The position numbers and the translations under genes were made by a program. This document shows, piece after piece, positions 43,978 through 54,741 of a DNA stretch of 64,000 nucleotides (its first letter is position 1; each line of letters starts with the position of its first letter). The notes below the pieces were generated by a model. The model ran no database searches, was not told the origin of the DNA, and saw only the letters and a list, made by a program, of their open reading frames with translations. Source of the DNA: Brachypodium distachyon. Its lineage: Eukaryota > Streptophyta > Magnoliopsida > Poales > Poaceae. The stretch lies in assembly GCF_000005505.3 (NCBI RefSeq), contig NC_016133.3, forward strand, positions 19,344,001 to 19,408,000. The letters are read 5' to 3'.

Positions 43978-45895
43978 GTGCTGGGGATTCGGTTCAGTGA
44001 ACCTGGACAAGAAAACGGGCCAGGGAGGCGCGGTCGGGGACGAAGATTGCGGCGGCCACGGCGTTGCCTGCTGCTTCTGTCCTCGTGCGTGCGGGAAGAG
44101 GAAGACGACCCCCCTAGAGCTCCACCCGTCGCCGTCCAAACGCGTCTGCAGCTAGCGCAACCGCATCACCACGCCCAGCCAGACCACTGTAAGCCAAAGG
44201 AACCACCGGTTTGCGCCTACAAGCCTCGTCACCATCGACCTCCGTCGCCGCCGTTTCAGTCGTCCGCTGTGCCGTCGAGGACTAGCAAGGACGCAGCCCT
44301 CTTCGACATCCGCATCCTCCCCAAGCCCAGCAACCACCTCTACACCGTTCCTGTCACTGCCTTCCTCCTCACACGTTGTCGGTAAGATCCCCTTCCTCTG
44401 CCAATTCTCTGCCGCGGCAGAAAACTGCAGCCTTTTTCAGCAGCAAACAGTTTCGATTAGCCACCTTCCGAGACTCATATCTGTTGACTCGTAGCTTAGA
44501 TTAAGCCAATTCTTTCTGTTATAGTTATATAACGTTTATCCTAATCGACTAGATCACTTTGTATACCCCGTATCAATGATCTTCTGTAGTGCATCTTAGT
44601 TGGAAATTGCTATTCACAGCATGTTGTTTCTGGATTAGCCACCTTTCGAAATTCCTGTAGGTTGTACCATTGATCCGTTTGGTTCCAAACCTTCTGTAGT
44701 GGCTTAACTAGATCCTTTTCTACACATTAGTTTACTTTATGTACAAATTCCGTTTCATCTTCACCAGTGAATCGTCGTTGCAAAACTGAACCTTCAGAAG
44801 CCTCCCGTCCTTGGCCGTTTCTCTGCCATGAATTCAGAAACTTTCTTATAGATTAGCCTTGTTGTTCTGTCATTAGTTTGTGTATCACATCTCCATATAG
44901 GATGAGACCAATGGAAAATCAAAGCGTACAATATGACCTTTGTCTCATCTTATTAGTTTTCTGTCATTAGAACCCTCTAGCACCAGTAACTTTTCAGTAG
45001 AAGTTAGTATCTTTGATCTGTCTGAATCTGACTAGTTGTCTTTGCAAGCTCATATCTTTTTATCTGTATGCCCTATTAGCCAATTCCTTCTGGTATACAA
45101 AGAATAGATCGCCCTCTACACACCAATACAGATTGTTCACCTTGTTCGAGTTCATATTCAATAGTGTATCTTCCGTTGAAAATTGTATCTGCTGCAATCT
45201 GTTACTGATTAGCTACCTTCGAAGATGCATATCTGTCGATCCGTGGTTCCAAATCAGTTGATTACTTCTGTGTTGACAAGAGTACACCCAACTCTAAATT
45301 TTGGATCACCTTGTACGCCTTTTTTAGTTCATCTACATCAGCCCATGATCCATAGAAGTTGGTATTCTGTTTCAGCCATCTATTCCAACATTCCATCTCC
45401 TTTTGAGCCCAAACCACTTCCTAGCCATTAGTTCTAGACCTATGTTTTGTAGTAAAGTATTTGTACAATGTTTTGATAGTATTGTTATGTCTTCCATGCT
45501 TTTGTATATTGTTGTTTCATTTGGAGTTATCGAACATATTGTTTATTATTGTTATTCGTTTCTTCACGATAGATCACTCGGAGTGTGATTGTAGTGATCG
45601 TGTGTCGTTTAAGAAGAAGGCTTCAACAATCTTAACCAAGGCAAGTTCACTTTGATCATTATCCTATTACTGTTGTTTTTAAAATATTTATGCATTAGTG
45701 TTGCTTACTAGAATGCATTGATAGGATTATTACTCATACTTATGCTATAGCTATGATTTGACCTATTAGTGATAGGAATTCCTTTGCCATGAACCCTCCA
45801 CCAATAGCCACCGTGATTAGTTGTTGCTTAGCCATGCTATGCCTAGTATGTGTGGGAGGGAATCTCAATCACTGTGAAATTGTTAATGTGGAGCA
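43978..45895 (+). mobile_element. Fragment of a Tekay-like long LTR, plus strand
   Basis: The 3' third (45560-45895) aligns with 53060-53400 (GTGTGATTGTAGTGATCG, GGCAAGTTCACTTTGATCA, TGCCATGAACCCTCCACCA). The GC-rich 5' part (43978-44385, open for 135 codons, Arg/Pro-rich) resembles in composition the GC-rich leader region of the same LTR family. Between them, degenerate blocks recur (GATTAGCCACCTT at about 44456 and 44634, GATTAGCTACCTT near 45209). It abuts the gag leader of the minus-strand chromovirus, so the 5' LTR of that element is missing or replaced. Confidence 0.5.
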
Positions 45896-46565
45896 TAATC
45901 CCCCAGACCACCTGAGGGACCCGCGCTCCCACCTACAGAGCTACCTCATTACAATCCCTCGGATCTGGATTCTTATTTCTTACTCCATCCAGCCAGAACC
46001 CATATTAGCATATGGTTGTACTGGAAGCTACTAAATAGGAAACTAGTCATGTCTCTGGTTACCCCGGGTGGCATTCCACATTTGCAACGCAGGCGCTCTC
46101 CGAATCCACAGGGAGACGTCCATGGACGATCCCTCCCTGAATCCATGGGAAGTCGACTCAGAGGAACCCATAGAAATGGACCTGACGTCGCATAACATCT
46201 CAAATTCTCAAAGCCGTCCACCCAGGATGATTCGTTAAGGTTGTTTTGCCAAGTTTCCAAAATGCTCCACATTATCAGTTTCACAGTGATTGAGGTTCCC
46301 TGCCACGTATACTATCATAACATAGCAGTCAACTACTTACGATGGATATTGGTGGAGGATTCATGGCAAAGGCAACCCTATCACTAATAGGTCAAGTCAT
46401 AGCTAGCATAAGTACGAGTAATAACCCTATCAATGCATTCTAATAAGCAACACTAATGCATAAGTATTTTTAAAAAAACAACAGTAATAGAATAATGATC
46501 AAAGTGAACTTGCCTTAGTAGCAGTTGGAGTTCAAACACTCGTCACAATCGCATGGTTCGCTCTC
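45590..46565. repeat. Inverted repeat, ~300-bp arms, ~365-bp loop
   Basis: Arm 1 (about 45590-45895) is complementary to arm 2 (about 46262-46565). For example, GCATTGATAGGATTATTACTC pairs with GAGTAATAACCCTATCAATGC, and the block at 45885-45895 (GGAGCATAAT) faces TGCTCCACATTA at 46263. The arms are two opposed pieces of one LTR family. Confidence 0.8.
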
Positions 46566-48172
46566 CGAGTAAACTAAAATAAACAAGCATACACACACAT
46601 AAACACACAATTCACATCACGACAAAAGAAAGTATGCTATGATGCAATGCAAGCATGTGACATGATTTGATTTATTTTATTTGACGAGGAAGGGTTCAGT
46701 TTCTTAGGCATACAACAATTGATCTCTGGTCAAAAGGATTAAACAAAATAAACCAAAAAGAAAAAGCTAAAAACAGGGTTTTCAAATTAAGGCTTAAAAC
46801 AAGGCTTTAAAAGAAGCAGCCAAAAGATTTAATCAAAAATTTATTTCTCTGTTCCAAATGAACAGAGGATATTAAAAAAAAAATTTGGGCACTGGTTCCA
46901 AGTTAAATGATTTTTAAAACAAAAGATATGAATTAAATGGCATTAAACACCATTCTATAAATAGCTCCAGAAACAATTTATCAAATTTGAATTTAAACAG
47001 TGCCAAAAGATTCTACAGGTTGAGAGCTTTCCAGAAAGGTAAAATTCCTCAAATTTGGTCAAGTGGTTTAAAAGATATAAACATTTGAAGTTCTAGGGGT
47101 TTTTCTGTAAAACTGCCATTTAATCAAACCGGGAATTAAATTTTAATTTTTAGACTATGCCACGTGTCGTGTTTCTATTGGCGCGTACTGGTTCGGGTGA
47201 AGGATTTAATCCAGGCCATCGGATCTCACTTAAACGGATCGGACGATCCGGATTAAAAGATACCTGTTCGTTTTAAGTGATCTAATTTCGTCCGTCGGAC
47301 GAGATCTAACGGCTCCGGTCGCTCCCGCCTCTCCGGCGACTAGGGTTAGGGTTTCGGCAAGTCTTCTCGCCGGCGAACTCCACGGGGACGGCGGCACGGG
47401 CGCTCCGGTGCGATCTAGGCAGTGAGACTAAGGGGAAAACGAAGAAGAGGAAAAAGGCGGTCATTCTTGTACCTCTTGAACGGCGGAAGATCAACGGCGG
47501 CGTGCGGTGGTCGTCGGAAGAACTCGTCGGCGGCGCGGAGCTTCGGGCGTGCATCGGCGGTGAGCTACAGTGCTCCAAAAGAAGAATGGTGCGTCCCAGA
47601 AGATGCGCACGGGTTTGGGGATAAGGAAAACGAGACATGGCCGAGGTTGTCTCACCTGGTTGCCGGCAGCGAGCAGAAGACGCGGCGGCGGCTAGGGTTT
47701 TCCAGCGAGCAATTTGGGCAGCGTGGGCGCGCGATTCGGTGGGCAAGGATGGGGGAAAGAGAGAGGGGTGCTTGCCCTTTATAGTGATGCGCTCGGGCGA
47801 CCGTGGGGACGACGGAAACGGCGAGTTTCCGGTGATGGCGCGCGGCGGTCACGCGCGGGACGTGCGGCGCTGATTTGGGCACTTGCCCAAGGTAGGGAAC
47901 GACCCCGACAGGTGGGGCCCACCTGTCGGTGGCTCCACGTGGGTGCACGCTGGCGCTGGGCCGACTCGGGTGCGGGTGCGCGCGGGATTGGGCCGGTTCG
48001 GCCCAAGTGGCCGGGCCCGTCCGGTTTTTTTTTTTTGTTCTTTCCTTTTTCTTTTTCTGATTTCTTTGATAACTTTTGATTTTGAACTCCAAACTGATTC
48101 AAATAAATTCCAGAAAATTTTAAAATCATATTATAATATGATTCAACTTTTGGGACTAATTTCCCCTACTAT
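45896..48172 (-). mobile_element. Tekay-type long LTR fragment, minus strand
   Basis: This is the reverse complement of about 51540-53690: CACCTGAGGGACCCGCGCTCC, GTTCGCTCTCCGAG, the AT-rich middle, the GC-rich leader (47290-47880) and TTGAACTCCAAACTGATTC near 48080. The start of the LTR is missing at 48172, where non-LTR sequence begins. Confidence 0.75.
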
Positions 48173-48232
48173 TTGCCTGCATACAAATGTTAAAAGGCAC
48201 TCAAATTGTGTTCCTTTGTGTTTTGTTAACAG

Positions 48233-48565
48233 AAGATCTTCTTGGATACGATTGGACTGCTTGCGGAAAAAACTGATAATCTAGTTGATGAGGTCTGGAC
48301 TTACATAAAGGGCAAAAAACTTGTAGAGGCTGCAGTTTTACTCATGGCAGCTCAATCGCAAATCCGTGGGGGTTGTTCCCTGAAGAGAAATGAAAAAGGC
48401 AAGCTAAATGGATTTGATGTTATCATGTGTCGTATGATGGAAGACCTTGAAAACGCAAAGCTGCAGCTGGATGAAAAGACTACATTAAAATATGCATCTC
48501 TGCTTGTTCGTATAATTGTCCAGGCTGGTGAAGCTCTTGATGGGTACATTCAGCATCATTCTAAG
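48233..48565 (+). pseudogene. Captured or stranded exon of an unidentified gene
   Basis: An open stretch of exactly 111 codons is bounded by TTTTGTTAACAG before and GTACACC after, a phase-0 exon at both ends. It encodes KIFLDTIGLLAEKTDNLVDE, then EAAVLLMAAQSQIRGG, then MEDLENAKLQLDEKTTLKYA and IVQAGEALDGYIQHHSK. The composition is that of a soluble, mostly helical protein. I do not recognise the family. There is no transposon-like motif, and its A+T-rich intron-like flanks differ from the LTRs around it. No partner exon was found in 48566-49470. Confidence 0.45.
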
Positions 48566-49470
48566 GTACACCGTTGTATTTTGCTGTTATGCTGCCTCTG
48601 GTTTCTTTCTTCCACTAAGTATTTTTGCATCAGTATTCTCCATGTTAGCTTTTCATTTTTCATGTCCTAATCTGAGGAAGGATGCTGGTAGGTTTCACGT
48701 TTACTGATAAGTAACAAAACATTTCTCTTTTGGTAAATCCTTATATATATGCTTGGATCTTATACATCTATTCTGTTTTTGACTTTTGCTGCAACTTCGT
48801 TTTTAGCTTATTGTTTTGAGGTAGTCTTGATGGTAGTGATGAACATCGTTTGTACAGACCATTACATATGTAGGAAATTCATTTTGATATGTTCAGTCCT
48901 TGGTAGGTTAGATTTTGGTCAGTGCTATTGCACTGTGCACGAATAGGGTGCATGTTGACCAAGTTTATAGAAACATATACGAACATGTACGAATACAAAT
49001 TAGTTTTATTGGATCCATCATGATATATATTTTCATAGTATACTTATTGTATATTCTAGATGTTGATAGAGTTTTATATAAATTTTGTCAAACTTTACTT
49101 AGGACAAAGGTAGGACTTCTTACATTTAGGAACGAAAGGAGTATTCTCTATTTTATTCTGTTATGACTGGCGTTATTTTCTTCTGTTCAACACCTAAGAA
49201 ACAAGTTTATTCAGTTCAGTACTGACCATTCTAGAACAAGTATGTTAATTTCTCTTAGAAACATGAAAGATTTGACAGCTTAAATTTTAAGAAAATTGGA
49301 ACAAAACAAGAAAGGTACATCAGGTACTCTTGTTCTTGTTTGTTGTAATAACACGAATGTGATGTTGATTCATAGTATTTCTTTTGGCGCCCCTGAATTT
49401 TAGTACGAGTAAAATGTACCTGTGCTCATAATATTATTGCGGCGATGCCAAGTTAGTCCTATCACCTATG
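48566..49470. other. AT-rich stretch between two gene fragments
   Basis: Intron-like composition and short T-rich runs, with no coding match. It could be intron sequence of the exon at 48233. Confidence 0.4.
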
Positions 49471-49680
49471 TGCTGAGTTCCTGAGCGGTGGGATGGACAA
49501 CACAATGACCTTAATTGAGTGGATCATGGCGAAGTATCCGGACATGCAAGCCAAGGTGTACAAGGAGGTCAGAAGCAAGTCGGCAGGGAGGGTGACCTGC
49601 AGGGGATTCCATACCTAAAGACTGGTGCTCCAGCCGGCTCATTTCCTCCTCGACGAGAAGAAACAAGGAAAAAGAGTAGA
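49471..49680 (+). pseudogene. Cytochrome P450 fragment (CYP77-like)
   Basis: From TGT at 49471 the frame reads CAEFLSGGMDNTMTLIEWIM then AKYPDMQAKVYKEVRSKSAG. This is the I-helix of a plant P450 with the oxygen-binding motif in altered form (GGMDNT for the usual (A/G)GTDTT) and the following helix. A shift near 49590 moves the match to the next frame (EGDLQGIPYLKT), the segment that leads to the K helix, and the sequence then decays. CYP77 members act on fatty acids at the ER. The subfamily guess rests on EFL..GTD.T.T.IEW and is tentative. Heme-binding and N-terminal parts are absent. Confidence 0.7.
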
Positions 49681-49913
49681 TGGACCACGGATAAGGAGTT
49701 TGAATCGACCATATGGGCTTTCTGCGTAATGTCTAGGCTATCGGTTAGGTTATTTGGAGCCCTAGGCCGATGTGTGTCCTGAAGTAGCGAGCCACTTCAG
49801 ACAGCAAAGACTGAAGAAACTGATTCAACCTCAGAAAACCACTATAAAATGTATAATTCATGAAACCCAATATGGTTATGTTTAATATGATTGTAAGCTT
49901 GTGACTCAGAAAG
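49681..49913. other. Unassigned junction sequence before the integrase fragment
   Basis: No family match was seen. The chromovirus sequence begins at about 49905. Confidence 0.4.
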
Positions 49914-51220
49914 TTGATTCTGCAAGAAGCTCATGACTCACCGTACTCAATCCACCCTGGAAACACGAAGATGTACATGGACCTCAAGGAAACATTTTGG
50001 TGGTCCGGATTAAAGCGAGACATCGCAGAATTTATTGCCTTATGCGATGTGTATAGTAGAGTTAAGGCAGAGCACCAGAAACCGGCAGGATTACTAAGAC
50101 CACTGCCTATACCGGACTGGAAATGGGATAAAGTTGGCATGGACTTTATCACCAGTTTACCAAGGACCAGATCAGGATATGATTCCATTTGGGTAGTGGT
50201 TGATCGTTTGACCAAGGTTGCCCACTTCATACCAGTGAAGACCACATACACCAGTGCACAGTTAGCGAAACGCTACATATCCAGAATAGTGTGTTTAAAT
50301 GGAGTACCCAAGGAAATAGTGTCAGACAGAGGTACTCAATTTACCTCAAGATTTTGGGGACAACTACATGAGTCTCTAGGAACGAGACTAGAGTTCAGCA
50401 CAGCTTTTCATCCGCAGACGGATGGACAGACCGAGCGAGTGAATCAGATCCTCGAGGATATGTTGGGAGCCTGCACTCTAGATTATGGATCCAGTTGGGA
50501 TGACAATCTGCCGTATGCGGAGTTCTCATACAACAACAGCTTCCAAGCCAGCATAGCAATGTCACCTTTTGAAGCTCTGTATGGAAGGAAGTGCAGAACA
50601 CCATTGTTATGGGATGGTGTAGGAGATCGTAGCCTATTCGGCCCGGATATGATAAAGGACGCCGAAGAAAAGGTTAGACTCATCCGAGACCGACTGAAGG
50701 TGGCACAATCAAGACATAAAAGCTATGCAGATTCCAAACGCAGCGAGGTTACCTACGAGATTGAAGGTAGACCGTATCTCAGAGTTTCACCGATACGCGG
50801 GGTGAAGAGATTTGGCATAAAAGGAAAGTTAGCACCCCGATTTATTGGACCTTTCAAGATCTTGTCACGCCAAGGAGAGGTAGCATACAAGTTGGATTTA
50901 CCGGAAGCATTGTCCAATGTCCACAACACGTATCGCAACTGAAGAACTGTCACCCCGAGATGGCCGACACACCACTAAGGGATACAATCCCACTTGAAGA
51001 AGTCCAGTTGCAGAGTGACCTCACCTATGAGGAGAAACTGATCAGAATCTTGGATACCGCTGAGAGACAAACCCGATCCAAGACCATCAAGTTCTGCAAG
51101 GTCTAGTGGGACCATCATACAGAAGAAGAAGCCACTTGGGAACGCGAAGATGATCTTCGAGAAAACCACCCACATCTCTTTGCTAACCACACCGAATCTC
51201 GAGGACGAGATTCATCTTAA
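49914..51220 (+). pseudogene. Tekay-type chromovirus integrase and chromodomain, 5' truncated
   Basis: The sequence starts in the zinc-binding region of integrase (EAHDSPYSIHPGNTKMYMDL; CDVYSRVKAEHQ, where the second zinc Cys is Tyr). It contains the catalytic core with the first Asp (GMDFITSLPRT), second Asp (IVSDRGTQF) and Glu (TERVNQILEDM). The C-terminal LAPRFIGPFKILSRQGEVAY is the GPY/F module. A shift near 50935 interrupts it. A chromodomain then follows in another frame (DLTYEEKLIRILD, then a stop TAG near 51103, then EEEATWERED). Everything upstream of integrase is missing. The purine tract CTTAAGGGGGTTAGG (51215-51230) leads into the LTR. Confidence 0.88.
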
Positions 51221-51232
51221 GGGGGTTAGGTC

Positions 51233-54200
51233 TGTAACATCCCAAAATTTCAAACTTTTACATATGCATTGCGTCCATGAGCATCATGCCAAAATTGCAT
51301 ATTTGAATTCAAATTTAAATCTCAAAAGGCTTTAAAAGACTTTGTTTCAATTTAAACCCTAGGGTTTACACCCATTTGAACTTTGGATCTTCAAACTAAT
51401 AGAGTTTATTTATAAAAAGGGTTTATTGCATATATAAGCTATCCCATAATATTTGGATAATTTTTGGAGTTGAAAAACTATTTTATTTAAATAGTTATAT
51501 AGCCCTAAAGGCATTTATAGGGCAAATGTATTTTATATATTTTATTTTGAGGGGAAATCACTCTCAAAAGTTGAATCATGGTAAAACATGATTTTACAAA
51601 TTTTCTGGAATTTATTTGGACCAATTTAGAGTTCAAAATCAAAAGATATCAAAGAAATAAGAAAAACAGAAAAAGAAAAGGCTAAAAAAATAAAATAGAA
51701 CAGACCGACCCACTGGGCCGGCCTGCTAAGCGTCGAACCGGCCGAACCGACCGCGCCCAAACACGCCCGAACCAGACCGGTCCGTGCGCGCCCGCTGCCA
51801 CTGACGCGTGGGACCCCCGCGTCTGGGTCTTCTTCCCCGTTAGGAAAGCCGGCCGCCAAATCCGCGCCGGACACCGCGCCGCTGCGATCTCCGTTCCCGT
51901 CGATTCCGACCTTCCAGAGCACCCCGAGCGCGTCCATTTAAACCCCGCGACCTCCTCTCTTCTTCCCCCTTGCTTCCCCAGTCAATCGCGCGCCCACGCT
52001 GCCCCTATTTCTCGCCGTCGCTCACCGTCGCCCGCCGCCGTCCCGAGCTCGCCGCCACCGGCACGGTACGGCAAGGACGACCGGACCTCTCCCATCTTCT
52101 TTCTCTCCTCCTCACGGTTTGTCTGACGCGCTCTTTTTGGTCAATGGCGCACCGCAGCACCTCGCCGCCGAAACCTGAAGCTCCACCGCCGTCCGCCGCT
52201 GACCGCCGTCTTCGCGCCGTCCTAGGCAAGGCGTCCGACTGCCCCGAGGAGCGCCGACCCCGTCATCGTCTTCGCCGTGCCACGCCGCCTCGTCTCCGCG
52301 CTTCCCTGACCCGAATCCCCGCCGGAACCGCCCGCTGCCGCATCCCCGCACTCGCCGGAGCTCCGCCGGAACCCTAGCGCCGCTGGTAATCTCCCATGTT
52401 CCATCTCAGCCGTCCATCCATCTCCAACGGCTGAGATTAGATCCATTTTCATTCACTTAAACGAACCGGTACCGGCGAAAATGTGACACGTGGCACTTAT
52501 TTTATAAAAAGAAAATCTAATTTTAATTCCCGGAATAATTAGAAATGGCATTTTTGCAGAAAAACCCCTGTAACTTCAAATGATCATATCTTTTAATCTG
52601 TTTGGCGAAATTTAATGATCCACACCTTTTTGGAATCCTTAGGGAATGTAGAATGTTTTGGCACTGTCCAATTTCAAATTTGAATTTTTGAATCACATTC
52701 AAATTACAGAATTGGGTTTAATACCAATTAAATCATAACTAATTATTTAGAAGTCCCTTTAAATGAAACCAGTGCCCCAAATTTTTTTTTATTGTCCTCT
52801 GTCCATTGGGACAGAGAAATAAATACTTTGAATTAATTTATTTGGCTGATGGCAATAAAACCTTTATTTTAGGGTTTAAACCCCAACCTTTGCTAATTGT
52901 TTAAAACACTAATTACATGTACTTAATTATCAATGCTTTGTACCAGTAGATCACCCGAATAAAATCAACCACTCATGTCACATGTTTTGCATTGCATCAT
53001 GGCATACATATTCTTTTGTTGTATGGTGTGTTTATTTATGCATTGTTTGTATTGTTTAGTTTTCTCGGAGAGCGAACCGTGTGATTGTGAAGAGTGCTTG
53101 AATACCAACTGCTATCAAGGCAAGTTCACTTTGACCATCATCCTATTATTTCATTATGCACGAGATTTTATTAGTTGCATTGTTAGGATTATTATTGTAT
53201 GTATGCTAGTTATGATTCTCCTAGTAGTATAGGATACCTTTGCCATGACCTCACCACCAATTGCCATCGTGGTAGTAAAATGCTATGCTATGATAATATA
53301 CGAGGGTGGTATTATTACAAAGTGATACTATTGAATTACAATATGGTTTTCCTAGTGTATGGCAAAACAAGTAATTCAATGAACCGTCCTGGGTGGGCTG
53401 CTTTGAGGAAGTGGAGATGTATGTGACGTCAGGTCCATTTCTATGGTTTCATTTCTATGAGTCGTCTCGCCATTTCTATGGGAGAGCCTGCGTTGCAACT
53501 AAGGAATGCCACCCGGGGTAACCAGAGACTGGACTAGTTTCCTGTTTAGTAGCTTCCAGTACAACCACATGGTATTATGGGCTCAGCCAGGATGGATGTA
53601 AGAAATATGAACCCGGATCCAAGGTGACATCGGTATGTAGTAGTGTAGGTGGGGGCGCGTCCCTCAGGTGGTCTTGGGGATTATGTTCTAAAAATTCCTG
53701 TAGTCGATCCCGTTGCTACTCTACCCTGAGGACAGCAAGGGATTAACACGTTAATTTCTTGTGGGTAAAGTGTACCACTTCTCGAGAGTGTCAAACTAAG
53801 TACTTAGCCGTGTCCCCGATTATGGACAATTATGAGCAACTAGATACTGGGGCTGTAAGGAAGGTCTCACTCATTCCAATTTCCTAATAAAATGAATGGA
53901 TTGAACTGGGTAGGAGCATTGATGTTTCTACTCAATGTGCCTAGGTTAATAGGAGCATGGGTGTTTCTACCCCGTGTCCAATAGAATTAAAAACTACTTG
54001 ATTAAAAATGATAGGATTGAACTATGATGCTTTTATGCAAACAGCCAAACTCCACATAACCAAATTATGCATGTACTTGGTAGGTCCTTTATAACTCTGG
54101 TGAACTTGCCAGTACATTCAAATGTATTGACCACGTAGTGGCCGCAATTAACAATGCAGGTGGATCCGACGATGAGTGAGGTTCGTCGTTTTGTCGTGGG

Positions 54201-54506
54201 TCATGTGCTTACATTCCAACATGCTCTCACCTTGGAGTAGTGTGGCCCTTATGTTCTACCCTTTTTTCCGCTGCAGTATTTTGAAACAATGTTTTATGAT
54301 GTTGAAACAATATTTGTTTATGCTGGCCCAGGAGGTGATGCAAGGTTGTAAGTACTATTTAAATCCTGGATGATGCAATGTAATAAAGTACTTTTGACCT
54401 TTGTTTCTGTATATTTCATCATGAAACTATGTGTGCTAGTGAGTCGATTCAGGGACTAGCACAGTAAGCACAGAGATCGTACCCTAGTAAGGGGGCGGTC
54501 ACTTCA
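51233..54506 (+). mobile_element. 3' LTR of Tekay-type element (about 3.27 kb)
   Basis: It starts TGTAACATCCCAAAATTTC right after the purine tract and ends CACTTCA. The end point agrees with the LTR ends at 26822 and 30429. A GC-rich leader (51700-52380) and the block GTTTTCTCGGAGAGCGAACC near 53060 are shared with the fragments at 26822-30429 and 43978-48172. It is the most complete copy of this LTR family here and can serve as the reference for the fragments. Confidence 0.85.
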
Positions 54507-54741
54507 TGCAGCCGCCACATCAACGTGAGGTGCCTGAGGTTGCGGGCTGTCCTCCCGCCTGCTCTGCCGTAGACCATCTCACCAGGGGGACGTCGTCTTC
54601 ATCATCGTCCCCCTCCGGCGTGACCCTGCCAGCTTCCGGGGGAGCGTCATCACCGTCGTCGTCGTCGTCATCGTTGGAGTCCCCTCTGACGCCTAGAGAG
54701 GAGTCGTCAGAGTTCGAGTCCTCTGGCCTGGCGAAGCCTCG
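54507..54741 (+). other. GC-rich, Ser-codon-rich target sequence
   Basis: An open stretch with runs of TCG/TCA codons (GGTSSSSSSPSGVTL) lies between two LTRs. It may be a remnant of another element's coding region. No domain is recognised. Confidence 0.35.

Noticed and set aside
47422..48079. Several 120-146-codon ORFs on both strands
   Set aside because: Shadows of the GC-rich leader in the minus-strand LTR fragment; no domain, overlapping on both strands.
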